64,000 bases of DNA, taken from NCBI GenBank assembly GCA_014338405.1, contig JTDE01000147.1, forward strand, positions 271,588 to 335,587, written 5' to 3'. The DNA comes from Paragonimus skrjabini miyazakii (Eukaryota; Platyhelminthes; Trematoda; Plagiorchiida; Troglotrematidae). Below, piece after piece: positions 40,697-52,040 of the stretch. The position numbers and the translations under genes are program-made. The notes under the pieces are model-generated. The model saw only the letters and a list, made by a program, of their open reading frames with translations, did not search any database and was not told the origin of the DNA. Position 1 is the first letter of the stretch; the number at the start of each line of letters is the position of its first letter.

Positions 40697-41141
40697 GCGC
40701 ACTTCTTCGCAACGTCGTTCTTCTATCGCACATCAAAAAGTTTACTAGCAGTGTAGTATGTGTGGAACGCCAGACTGAAATATTAACATTCTCTTCGATG
40801 AATCGACCCAAAAAATATCAATCGGCAATCTATAGGACGGTAATTTCACATATAACATTGGAGAGGTATGCGAAACGTCTATCAACTTATTGAACATAGT
40901 TTTCCTTTGTCAATTTTCCGAAACAGCCCAATGTATTTGTAGGTCTGAAATTGGAACTTACTGTCTTGGTATCACCTGTAATTCCTCTTTTCTTAACGGA
41001 GATTCCTGGGGAGAAGCATAGCACACAGTTTCACGTGTACTGCGAAGCAGTCAGGCAAAAAATCAACGAGCATGCCCAACTATGGAACTTGGTGTATAGA
41101 TGAAACAACCTGATAAAATGTTCCTTTTTCCTCGACAGTGG
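40697..41141 (-). repeat. Right arm of a ~440-bp near-perfect inverted repeat
   Basis: The partner of 38170-38610. On the plus strand it is open for about 65 codons towards its outer end, but the frame then stops and no family is recognised. The arms are far more alike than any other repeat copies in the window, so this is either a young duplication or insertion, a sequence kept alike by gene conversion, or an assembly artefact. Confidence 0.9.
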
Positions 41142-41784
41142 AACTACCCCATACTTCGTTACCAGCTTATCCATATTTCAAGTCAACCATGGCCTCAGCC
41201 TGGTCAAGAAAAGCTGATCCCATTATGGTCTGACATGCGTGGGAATCAACGACGAAAAGTTGTTTGCCTACGTGACCATGGATTCGGACATCTTATTCTG
41301 CCAGGCCATCCACTTTGGGAGTAAGTCTACCGACTATCGGAACGACTGTCGCACACGGCTGCAGAATGTTTTCTGGCCTCAGCCCAATCAACCAGTGCTC
41401 CGAGCTATCATTGATTTCTATCCTAGCCTAAACTGCCGTCTTATCAACTGCCCTTATTACCGGGTTACCTGTCCCAAAAAGAAAGTCAGTGAAACGTTTT
41501 TTTCAAGTATGGCTTTTTCTTTCCAAGTAAGCAAACTCTTCGCCAGTATCCACCTATTCCGCATCTATATCAGGCGTCGCTATATTCATCCCTCTTCCTT
41601 ACCTTCGAAGCCGTCACCACATGAGTCAACTTTTCTATTGCGTCTCGAAGGGAATTTTAGTTCAATTTGTTCGCTTGCCTTCAACTCGTTTATTGTCCCG
41701 GGGTTTTCTGCCAGCAATTGTTCAGCTGTATCAGCCAGCTGTTTTAATGTCATCGGATGCGCGATGAGAGCAACCTTGAGCTGA
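41142..41784 (+). pseudogene. Unrecognised coding-like segment (weak PTB-domain resemblance)
   Basis: A 181-codon plus-strand frame opens at 41239, and its first 90 or so codons look protein-like. The stretch DEKLFAYVTMDSDILFCQAI has the alternating pattern seen in the middle strands of phosphotyrosine-binding (PTB/PID) domains, where FxYV...D...CH.F is common. In the same frame just upstream is FQVNHGLSLV, interrupted by a TGA near 41208. The second half overlaps the gag fragment on the other strand and is probably not coding. The PTB idea is weak. Alternatives are a retroelement relic or chance. The segment starts exactly where the right inverted arm ends. Confidence 0.25.
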
Positions 41785-42269
41785 GCCCGGACTGTTGGTG
41801 GCACTTCCTCTAAGAACCGGTCTGTCAGTAGACGTTGCTCTAAATCCTGGTCCAAGTGTGGCAAGGCTCTTTGCAACGCTGCTGACAGTGACACGGCACA
41901 TGCAAATGCATCGCCTCCTGATTCAAGCCGAACACCCTTGAACTGCCACATTGCCTCCTGGCAGTCGGCTGAGCTGCCGAACCCGTCGATCAGCGTCTAC
42001 TTCGCGGCGGCCTACTTCAGCTTCGTAGGGCCCCCTCGCGCCGCCTCCAGCTCCGCCTTCTCCCTGCCATTGAGCCACATTCGCGAGGCCGCTAGCTTCG
42101 ACCGGTCTATCTTGACTCCGGCTATCTCCACCACATCCTCGAAGCCCCCCAGAAAACTCCGGACGCCCCCATCCTTGAATAGCTGCGGTCCTGTAATCTT
42201 CATCCACGAACCCTGGTCACGGCAGTAATTGTTGTGAGCTAAGAACGCGGATGGCGCAACGGTTGCCAC
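41586..42269 (-). mobile_element. LTR-retrotransposon gag fragment with two in-frame stops
   Basis: One minus-strand frame runs from ATG at 42269 to a stop at 41586 (about 228 codons), broken by two TAG codons close together near 42012 and 41997. The N-terminal part contains GPQLFKDGGVRSFLGGFEDV, and the C-terminal part contains LLTDRFLEEVPPTVRAQLKV followed by LADTAEQLLAE. This is the pattern of the retrotransposon gag domain in Ty3/gypsy-type elements (helical capsid-like segment, long-range leucine spacing). It is GC-richer than its surroundings. No zinc knuckle, protease, RT or LTR was found nearby, so only a piece of the element is present. It is an endogenous retrotransposon relic. Confidence 0.75.
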
Positions 42270-43834
42270 GGACGCCAGTGCTCAGTTCCTTTATGTACAA
42301 AGAACTATTTCATGCCACGCTGCATTCCAATGCCTTCGTCTGTATTTTTGTCGCGGCTACTTCAGTGTCAAAGCCATGCTCTTACATAGTGGTGAGGTGA
42401 GTAGTATAGTGTGATCGCTTGTCCTCACTACAGTATATCTTGGCTCAGGATCAAGTTTGGAAAAGGAATACGTCTCATTTTTAATTTATTCTAAGTAAAT
42501 AGTTTATTGTTGCAAAAACGAATAGATGCAATCTCGGTTGGCTCTTTTCGGACTTCTTTCGAAGAGACCTTCCGTTTATGGCGAAACTAACTCATTTGAA
42601 CCAGTATTTTTCCGTGTTGAAATTCAAAAATAAAGTCTTCATACACTTATAAATGGCTTGGATTGAAAAGTGTCAATCAGCTATCGGTGTTGTCATTATG
42701 TAAACCTTGTGTTTTCATGGTTTAGGAACAAAAACATCTGTTAAACCGGTCCCCCTCTAATTTTCCTAATCCCGCATGACTCAGATTTATATTTACCAGA
42801 GTAGTGTGTGATGAGTTCTCAGGAATAAATTTATCGATCACATTGAGCAAGGCTGTTTATGAAACCGTGAAATGTAAGTGGTTAACTAAAACAAAAGCAT
42901 ATTGTGCGATCTTTGTTCACCGTTGATTTTGTCGAATATACAAACAGCGTTACATGCTCCGGAGCAAGGGTACAGATAATACTGCAACTTGAGAAAGCTA
43001 TGTGCCTGGACTGCTCGGGAAAAAGAATACACCTTAGTGACCGATAGTGAAATAACTGCGAACTCTTGCTGGGTTTTAGTGGTATCATTTCCACGCTGTT
43101 TCTTTCTGAGGAGGTTGGAATCACTTCAAGTCTGAAGAAGCTTCTCCTATATAGGTCTCTGAGAAATCTATTTCTCCAGAAAGGTAGCTGATACAAAAAG
43201 TGCATGAACCATAACTGCGGATTTGATAACAAATGTTCATTTTCCAAAGTGTTTCTCTAACAAAAGCACTAAATAAACATCTACCGTGTTGTATATCATT
43301 CGTCATCAGGATTCGTTCATTAATTCTATATGACGTACTTTAAAAGAAGACTTCGCATGGTGCACTTTCTTAGTTATAGAAAGGATAGAAACCGTTGGCC
43401 AGTTCCCAGTAATTGATGAATTGTAAATAATTAACCAGGGGAAGCGGTTGACAGTTCACCTCGATTGTAGATGAAATTCGCGTATTTTATAAAACAGTTC
43501 CAACACACCTCTTGCGTTAACACTAGTTGATCGCGTTCTCCTGTTTCCAATTTAAATAAGCCTAGCTGCGGATCTTGAACTGCGAATTATTCAGAAGTTC
43601 TTAATCAAACCTTATAAAATCAGTTTTCTGTTGGATAGAATGGAAACCGCTGGACCAATTGAAAGCTTGTACTTTCTCACTTTCATCTTGCTAGCTTTGA
43701 TCTCATTGGTCCACATAATACTGAACATCATCATGTTACCACTGACTGCATGTGTATGTGAGATATTAGAACTCCCATCTAAGTAACAAGCATTTTGTTA
43801 CTTAAATATGTGGACTCAAGTGGATATCATTTTG
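42270..43834. other. Upstream region of the beta-subunit gene
   Basis: No gene was recognised. The minus-strand 121-codon frame at 42882-43247 shows no motif. This interval should contain the promoter of the gene at 43865. An in-frame stop (43835-43837) lies 30 bases before its ATG, and a TATAAA sits at 43841-43846, but that is too close to the ATG to be a convincing TATA box. Confidence 0.4.
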
Positions 43835-43864
43835 TAACCTTATAAACCTATTTTCCGTGTAACT

Positions 43865-44797
43865 ATGCGTTCTACCTCGAGAAAAATGCTGCTCAGGGGG
43901 ACAGGCATAGATGAAGGAGATCGCTTGCCCATGATCGATCAAGAGAAGCAATGGACCCGCACGACCAACCAAATGAGCACAAAAGGATTTAGCAAGACCA
44001 TCGGCTTGCGTATGTTATACATTTTGTGTTCATACTCAGTTATGTTACTTATATTCAGTGCATACATGCGTCTTCTGTTTTACTTTACCATTCGGCTGAA
44101 TGCACCCCGGTTGACTGGTCAATCGAGTATGCTAAAACTGAATCCGGGAATATCGGTAATTCCGAATCCCAGCGTTCTCACAAGTCTTGTTCATATTCGT
44201 GTCTCTAATCCAGTCTCATATTCAGCATTGGTTGACGAAATGGCTGCGTTTCTAACACACTATCAAACTCACATTGCGGGTGGTGTATTTGCTCATTGTG
44301 AACCAGCACTGGGATTTATTAGTCCCAGAGTTTCTTGTCGTTATAACCTGGATGCAAGCGGGCCATGCAACATGAAAAGCGGATTCGGATATTTTCGTGG
44401 ACAACCATGCTTTGCTGTCAAACTAAACAGAATCTATGGTTGGCTTCCCTCTCCAGTCGCCAATGCTACGGGGGTTCGTTTAAAGTGTGAAGGCTTGACA
44501 GAAACTGATGCAGCTTACTTGGGTAAAGTTTGCTACTACGATATGGATTCACTGAGATATCATGGTCCGTTGAGATCCCAGTCAGAATGGTGTGATCGCA
44601 ACTTTGGTGTGTTCAACTCAATGTTCTACCCATTTCTAAACCAGGCAAATTATCAGTCACCCGTTGTTTTCGTTCATTTTACATCACCCAAACGATATGT
44701 GGTCATTTGGATCAAGTGTTATGCGGAAGCTCGGAATATCAAAGTGAACCTGAACAAAAATGAAGGTTCTATGGTGTTTCAAATTATGGTTGAATAA
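43865..44797 (+). CDS. Na+/K+-ATPase beta subunit-like, single exon
   Basis: 310 codons, the normal length for X+/K+-ATPase beta subunits. These are type II membrane glycoproteins that fold, traffic and tune the alpha subunit of the P-type cation pump at the plasma membrane. Domains: cytoplasmic N-terminus (1-48), one transmembrane helix (about 49-74), extracellular domain to 310. Family marks are the FGYFRGQPC-x4-KLNRIYGWLP block at 174-195 (signature 2 region), LKCEG at 207-210, MFYPFLNQANYQSPVVFVHF at 253-272 and CYAEARNI at 285-292. Six cysteines fit the three conserved disulfides (145/158, 168/182, 208/285 by position), and C223 and C243 are extra. One N-glycosylation site (NAT, 200-202). 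The start is the first ATG after an in-frame stop at 43835, with no acceptor AG in between. No intron interrupts it. Possible polyadenylation signal ATTAAA at 44850-44855. It could be a diverged paralogue or an expressed retrocopy. Confidence 0.9.
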   Translation: MRSTSRKMLLRGTGIDEGDRLPMIDQEKQWTRTTNQMSTKGFSKTIGLRMLYILCSYSVMLLIFSAYMRLLFYFTIRLNAPRLTGQSSMLKLNPGISVIPNPSVLTSLVHIRVSNPVSYSALVDEMAAFLTHYQTHIAGGVFAHCEPALGFISPRVSCRYNLDASGPCNMKSGFGYFRGQPCFAVKLNRIYGWLPSPVANATGVRLKCEGLTETDAAYLGKVCYYDMDSLRYHGPLRSQSEWCDRNFGVFNSMFYPFLNQANYQSPVVFVHFTSPKRYVVIWIKCYAEARNIKVNLNKNEGSMVFQIMVE

Positions 44798-44849
44798 TAA
44801 GCGTCGTGGATTTAGACTAAAATGCTCGTGAAAAAGAACGTAATGTCTC

Positions 44850-44855
44850 ATTAAA
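44850..44855 (+). promoter_or_regulatory. Possible polyadenylation signal ATTAAA
   Basis: A common variant of AATAAA, 53 bases after the stop codon of the beta-subunit gene. Its distance is plausible for a compact 3' UTR. There is no downstream poly(A) tract of the kind a recent retrocopy would leave. Confidence 0.35.
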
Positions 44856-47800
44856 CGTAGCCTATATTACGGGCATATCCTTCAGTTCATTTATTCAACG
44901 TACTTAACTCGCACCATTTTTATTCAAATATATTGGTAATGTAGTTTTTGAAATTTAAACATGTAGTTTATTTTCTCCATCTTTATTATTGGAAATTTCT
45001 GTTTAAAATATCAAACTGCACACAGTTCCACATTCAGTCAGTTGACATATCAAATTTTTATCTACATGTATTCCGTCATGAACAATAGGGGACATTGGTT
45101 ACGATACTTTGAACATTACAGTTAATGGATCGGAATTTTCGAGCTCTTGTGGAATTTTCGGTTAGCTTTATTCTCACACGGGCACCAAATTTGAGGTTTG
45201 CTCCTGTTACAGCTCACCACCGCTCGATTTCATAACAACGACCCAGATTTGAACTTCAACAATGCTCTCGTAAAGCAATTATGTGTGTCACTGCGAAGGT
45301 AACTTCACGGCAGGTATGGCCAATTTATCATACACATGTGCTTAGCCACAACCGCCTTTGAATAACTTTGGGGTTGCCAGGGAATCTCGAGGGGTAACAC
45401 GGCACGACTAGGACTTCTATGCGGGCTTAACTCAGAGAAACCATCAGATTTGTTGACAGCAGTTAGATTACAAGTATGTTGTAAAAGATTTTCGATTAGG
45501 ATGACTTGAACATCAATAGCAAATGACCGCAGCTCTCGCTTTTACATCGACTTATTTAATCAGCTGTTTTTGAGTAGTAGCGTCTAAATAAACTCTATCC
45601 TTGGATTTTCTAAAAATATCTCGAAATTCATAGGAACGATTATGACTGTTCATCAGACTCTCTACGAAATTAATATTATCACTGTAACTCGGTCCCATTT
45701 AATTAATCCTACTTGATTTCCCGGAGAGACATGTAAAGGGATGGCAGGTCAGCTCATAAAGTGTAAAGCGCTGTGTTTAGCTGACTTGGTTTAATTATTG
45801 TAGACCAATGTACAGCCATTTATGCCCCCCTTGTAGTTCCTTCATATCCTGAGCGTCGCCAAGCCAAAAGAAGCATTCTTGTTCATTTGTCATAAGTAAT
45901 TTACTGCACACCCTATTCGTTTCATTGTTTAGCAACGGATTAACGTACGTATGAACAGGTTTTACCAATAAACAATCTTAGAAGCTTACAATTAACAGTA
46001 GGTGATCGAATGATCGGAGTAACTGGGCTTTACGACTATAAGTTGAGAAATGAGCGAACCAGTTACCTCTCGGGAGGTTTGCTGTTAGGTTTTTTTGAGT
46101 AACCTCAGCTGCTTAGGCGGTTTCTGTGACAGAAAATGTCACACATTTTGCTCAATATTTACAAAACGTTTTGGCGGTAGCTGCGTACTGATCAAACCTT
46201 GTTAAAAGAAGTTTCGCTACATTTTATCCAGTGTGTTTCGGCTGAATTAAAATCACGGAATATGCTAACAATTATCACATGCAAAAGGATCCCGAAAACG
46301 TCTTTGAGCACTACAAAGGAAAGGTTAGTATCTTCATCAGTTCCATTTGTGTACCTAACGATCCCTTCAAGTAGTTGATGAAAGTTCTACGACAGAATGC
46401 AAGAAGTATTTATTCCGGTTCTTGGAGTTATTTCAAGATGTTGTTAATTGTCTCATGCGAGTGATAGGCAATGGATAAAGCCAGTGTGTTGTATAGATGA
46501 CCCACGGCTTTATCTGTACGACTTCAAACCGGCTGGCTATCGCATTTGCGCAGCAAGTGAAGCAACTATCTTGACTTCCTGATTTGAAGCTTCCTTTCCA
46601 TCACTTCTTTATAAGTGGACCTGAAACCAAACGAGTATCGATGCACGCATTGCAAGACAAAAGGGTACACAGTGGTCAATGTAGGGGTTTGGTCTACTAA
46701 TGGCGTCAAAAGTGATCAGCAATTTGTCCGCTAAATAAATCGGCGTGCAGCGGGAATTAGTCGCTTTTTCAAGGTCAACCTGATGCCATCGTTTTTGAAA
46801 GAAAGTCAAATAGACACGGTGTGGACGATTTGGTTTTTGATCTGAGAATTATTTAATCGTCGGTGGATACCTCAGTTTATTTAATGTGTTTCCAGAAAGC
46901 CAATTTTATTCGACGACTGTACCATTCACGTAAACTTCTTTTTATGCGGTCGACTAGTGCTACTACTTAGGTTTCCATGTTCAACTGACACATACTTATC
47001 GCGTCGCAAGCATTACTCTGTTACTGTTCAATTTCTGTACTCCGAGTGTCCTCAGGTGCCCTCGGTTCACTTCTAAATTCTATCGTATCGGCTAGAAAAT
47101 AAATCGTACGTTATGTCACTACTAAATAATCTTCTCAAGTTCATTTCAGCGAGCATTTCTTTCAACACCACCAACGTCAACTTACCACGGTCAGTCACTA
47201 TTGCGAAAAACAAGGTCATCTTTTTCCGTTGTAGTATCCAAATGTGTACAGTCGAAACCTAGTTTCAAACTAGTATGTTTAGTGAATTGAAAATGAAAAT
47301 ACCCTAGGAATATTTTGTAATTAGTTCCGTGGTGACCACTTCCGTTGACTTTTATGAAAAATGTTGTAGTAAGATGGTAGTAAGTATTTGAACTAAACTT
47401 AAAATAGTTGCGACATAGTGTATTACAGTTTACATATAATGTTGTGTCAGTTTCAGTTTGTTAGTTAGACACATGTTAACCAAAACATTTATACTCTCTG
47501 GTTCTATTCTTATCAAATATGGTACTGACATTTCCCAGCTAGTATAATGCATATACGCACAACTTTAGTCCTCATAAAATATGACAACATTCGCAAAAAT
47601 CGTTACACAGAGGCGATTAATTGAATAGTGTAGTATTCTCACTTCATAGTTTCACCGCGCTATGCTTGTCAGAAAACCGCCCGGTCGTAGGAATATCTTG
47701 TATTGTATTACAAGGAGTAACTCAGAATACCAAAAGTTTGAATGGTACGAAAGTGATCGAGAGGTTTCCTCTTCGCTACCTCCAGCACTGTCATTACCAG

Positions 47801-50800
47801 TTACTCTGTCGAACATAATATGCTTGTGTGTAATTACAAGTAGAATAAACTAAAATAAGTTGTACCTCAACTTTGCCTGGGCTCTAAGCTACGCCGAATA
47901 TTCCCAGAATAATAGAAAGCAAAAGTTTTAAAACGCTTACGTTACCTTAAAAAAAGTATCAAGCAAAGGGGCGAAGTATGATGTATGATTAGTGCAGTAT
48001 ACGCATTTCACTATCTTCAACCAGGTGAAATGTGAGTATGTTTTGATGAGAATATGTCTCAAAATTGAGTGAATCTTTAAACTGGATCGTGTTGCATAAT
48101 AAGTGGAAATGTGCGCAAAGGAAAGTAGAGAATAATCTCATCAGTTTATCAAGCATCAGAGCGGACAGAGAACCAAAAACCGTACGAATGCAGGCGACGT
48201 TGAAAAAACATTGTATATGTTGCTACCCTATAAATGTAACTTTATCAGACCGTGGACAACCCAATGAACAGTCCTCTCGTCAAAACGGATTAAAAGCGTT
48301 TCCAGATTGCGAGTTTCCAATCAGGCGTTTAGGTCATTTGTACCTCCACGCAAAGTGAATCAACGTATTAGGACCAAATCAGACCACGAATAAAAATATG
48401 CAAGTAGTTATGGAAAACGTTACGCAGTCAGAATATTTAGACCGTTGAACGTAAGAATGAAGAAACAGGCAGTCAATTAGGTTCGTAATTAAACTTCCCA
48501 GTCCAACACCGTGGTAACGGGAAATTTTAGAGCTTGGGCTCCCTAATTCAAATGGTACAATAGACCAGGGTGTTGATTGGATCTCAGGGTTTACAAATAT
48601 AGTGAGTCATTACAACCCAGCTTTCATGCAGTTGTTCCAAATCGGCGCAATGAAGTGATTTCAACTTGCACTTCATGTCCAGAATAGTTGCGCTCCTTTG
48701 GGTCTAACCTTGTAGTGAGTGTCACTTGGGTCATTTATTTTCAGGAATATTTGTTCACTCATCTTCATCCCCAATTAAGGCGGACTGCAAGTTGAACACT
48801 TCCGTGCACAGATAGTCCAATGACACACACCATCTTTTGTCTTCCCACCTTTTTGGTAAGTCGCGGAAGGGATATATTTTTTGTGTATTGCACACTTTAC
48901 TAATCGTTTTGCCAGTGATAATTTACATTGAGAATCTAAGTGGACCATTTGGTAAATACAACTGTGTTTAGTTTCAACAAAATAGTTATTTCACTACAGA
49001 CTCCCCGTTTGCTTGTTGTGACCGAATAACTCATTATCTTACAAACAGAGTAGTTTTCGTCAAAATCTAACAGTCAAAGTTTCAATAGGTATAATCAACA
49101 TTTAGGTCTGAACCATGTCTTTTTAACTTGCGCCAGAAGGCTGTATCAATATCACGGAATACAGCTACAAAGAATATTTTGAAGGAGTTTTATCAGGACC
49201 AAAATTGGTTTACATCACAGTAACACCAAGCCATGTCACCACAGATGACTAATATTAGTGAACCAAAATTAGATCCCTATACCATAAATGGAATGAATTA
49301 TCGCGACCTTCTGTCTGTCAGTCTGAATTTGACATCGTGTTACTGATAAAGTTAAATATGCTAAGAAGTCACTGACTTGAAGCAGCCGTTGAAGATATCA
49401 AAGTTGGTACACATTATCTTTAGGAGGCTGTTACTGCGCCAGTCTGATAACAAAATTGTGTAGACAGACAAATAAATATGATGGCCTGTAGATCGGTCTA
49501 TTTCACAATGCATTCACGGTAATTAAAGTGTGATTCCTGGGTTGCGTTTACCCAAGATCGATAGATTATGATACACGTATACGTCTGTTTCGTTTTCATT
49601 TTTGAAGCACCTGTTCACAGACCTCAACCAATGGGTTAACTGGCGTCAGTATATGTTGGTTCCTTATACTTACAGTAATTATTTACTGCAGCATCATTAA
49701 AAGCTCCACGAAATATCATAATATCGAGGCGCGTGTATCTTATTAATGGAAATCTTCATCAAACTGCCTACTGTTGCTTTTAATATTGTGACAATGTGAA
49801 CTTTTGCAAGCTGATAACCGTCGCATGTCATGTTTTTATCTGAGCGCTTATTGGATGGATCGTTTTCATTTAATCTCACATACCAGTCAATTTTAATTTG
49901 GTAGGGTAATTGGGGATGTATCTTCATTTGATTTCAGCTGTACCATATTTAGTTTCCTTCGACCGGCCAAAATACATAGTATTTTGAAATCAGTGCAAAG
50001 TCGTATAACTGCTTGATTTTTGCTGACGCATCGAATTTTAAAGACCTTTGAAATACAGAGTTTTGATTTCTTTTAAACACAAATTTTTTGTAAACATTGT
50101 TTGCACTAGACAGCATCTTTGGGTTCCGACAAACTCTCGGACTGTCCACTTTGAAAAGAACCGCCAGGAACGTTTTACAACACACCTAGTAAAGTGGGTA
50201 GCTTAAGTCTGACTGAGAAGCTCTAGTTACTTAGCTATTTGTTATGTCATTAGATGAATGGGCGACCCGAACACAATTCAAAGTCTGTTGTGACTCAGTA
50301 GTTAGATATGATACATTCGTTAGGTTTAGTGCTAGTTCAACGGAATATTCTTATTTCAGCCGTTTCGATCATTAGATTATTCTCTGATGTGCTCTCAAAG
50401 GGATAAGACGCGAGCCTTTTCCATAATGACTACCTGGAAATCTTTCTTCACGTACGAAGACTCTCTACGTTAGGCTGAACTTTATAGACTCCTCTGAGAA
50501 ACAGTGATACTTGACAATCCGGACTGTGCTGGAAAGTCTGACTCCAACTCCTGTGTTATTGGCCTACAATTTCGCATTAACTTCGACTCATCTTATAGTT
50601 CTTGTCTAAGCATTTTACCAACTTATATTGAGAAAAGAACATGGCATACTGGGATGTCGGAAGAACATGAAAACATTCCAACTTATCCATGACCCTGAAC
50701 ACGGTATCACAGTGGTCGTGTCAAGGCCAAAATAGATCATACGTTGTCCCTTTATAACACCACTCAGTCAGAAAGGACATCTACTTTTACAGAAAGCATG

Positions 50801-51182
50801 CAATATTAAACACCTACTGTTACAGCCTTTTCTATCTGCACCCGTACTGCAATCACCATCGTATAAACTTCTTCCGGTTCAGTCAGTACATTCTTTCAAG
50901 TATTTCGGCATCATTGATAATGTCGCGGAGTTTGGAGATTGCTGATGCGGTTCAGAGTGTTTACACTCTTATGTAGACAAAAATGTTGGCGGCACATCAC
51001 CTACTTTGCGCTTTCGGATTCTAAACGGTCGGGCCTTTAGAAAGCCTGAACGTCTAGCCTAGTGGGAACAACCACCTAGCATGACCCAAACTTTACCGAC
51101 CTGAACAAGCAGCAGGTTGAATATGATTACGAATTTAGCCCTTCGCCACCACCCCATAGCGAGCGGGTCGCGGACGGTGTGG
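44856..51182. other. Gene-poor stretch, nothing firm
   Basis: No protein family was recognised. Frames up to 97 codons (48065-48358 +) show no motif. At 50820-51050 a plus-strand segment containing FKYFGII loosely recalls the end of a LINE reverse transcriptase, but it is too short and broken to call. Confidence 0.4.
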
Positions 51183-51580
51183 GCGACCGTTGAGTCATCG
51201 GTCGTCCGAATCGGACAAACGGGCGAGACATGACAGACAAAATAGGATAAACGACCAAATCGGAGGCGCAATTATTCCAACACTCGGGGAAATATCTCAA
51301 CACGGTCACGGAGTACGGTCAAAGCCCACAGTGAATGGATGGAGGACAACACGAGCGACCGGATGAGTCATCGCTCAACTAAATCGGACCAACGGACGAG
51401 ATATGGCAGGCAAAATAGGATATGCGATCAAATCGGAGGCGCGATTTTTCCAACACTCAGAGGAATATCTCGACACGGTCACGGAGTACGGTCAAAGCCC
51501 ACAGTCGATAGATGGAGGACAACACGAGCGACCGAACGAGTTATCGCTCAACGAAATCGGACCAACGGAAGAAGATTGGT
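51183..51580. repeat. 172/173-bp tandem repeat, about 2.3 units
   Basis: Units start at GCGACC at 51183, 51355 and 51528, giving periods of 172 and 173. Shared landmarks in each unit are ATCGGA near the start, CAAATCGGAGGCGC in the middle, ACACGGTCACGGAGTACGGT and GGAGGACAACACGA at the end. The first two units are roughly 85-90 percent alike by eye. The third is cut off by unrelated sequence after about 50 bases. The block is GC-richer than its neighbours and lies 80 bases before an assembly gap, so the true array may be longer and under-assembled. The frames on either strand across it are by-products of the repeat. Confidence 0.85.
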
Positions 51581-51660
51581 AGGCGAAAAAACCCCTGATA
51601 GACGGCACCGATCACACACATAAACCAGACAGAAGTGCACACGACGTGAGTGGAAACCGG

Positions 51661-51783
51661 NNNNNNNNNNNNNNNNNNNNNNNNNNNNNNNNNNNNNNNN
51701 NNNNNNNNNNNNNNNNNNNNNNNNNNNNNNNNNNNNNNNNNNNNNNNNNNNNNNNNNNNNNNNNNNNNNNNNNNNNNNNNNNN
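51661..51783. other. Assembly gap (123 N)
   Basis: A run of 123 undetermined bases. It separates the 172-bp repeat block from the first HHR-SINE tail of the cluster, so repeat content is the likely cause of the gap. Confidence 1.
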
Positions 51784-51887
51784 AGGTTGCCGGATCCTCT
51801 CAAAATGGAGACACAGTTACTGTCTGTTAACACCAATCGATAACCCCGCGATTAGAACTTATTAGACAGGTCAAGATCTCCGATCCC

Positions 51888-52040
51888 ATTTACGAAAGGG
51901 GCCGACTGGAAAGTCTATGGGGATGCGACAGCTGCGATCAATTGGGGGGTGATGTTCAACTTGAAATTAACCAAATCCCCGACTACTCATCAGTAATATA
52001 AAAATGTGACTCAGCTTCAAGGTGATTTCTTCACGCACAC
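51888..52040 (+). mobile_element. HHR-SINE tail running into the start of a second unit
   Basis: A well-preserved tail starts at ACGAAAGGGGCCGACTGGAA and ends ACTACTCATCAGTAAT at about 52003. It continues directly into AAAAATGTGACTCAGCTTC...GATTTCTTC, which matches the beginning of the body in the copy at 54241. The hammerhead and head upstream of the tail are missing, with unrelated sequence and then the N gap in their place. The tail-to-body junction suggests that a tandem arrangement of units once existed. Confidence 0.7.

Noticed and set aside
41938..42228. 96-codon plus-strand and 94-codon minus-strand frames over the gag
   Set aside because: They are other-frame shadows of a GC-rich gag sequence. 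Only the minus frame that joins 42269 to 41586 contains gag motifs.
50820..51050. Segment containing FKYFGII, loosely like the end of a LINE reverse transcriptase
   Set aside because: A single short match with stops on both sides and no catalytic motif. Not enough to call an element.
51339..51623. 94-codon frame in the tandem repeat
   Set aside because: It arises from the repeat periodicity (about 172-173 bp, not a multiple of three in both units) and has no motif.
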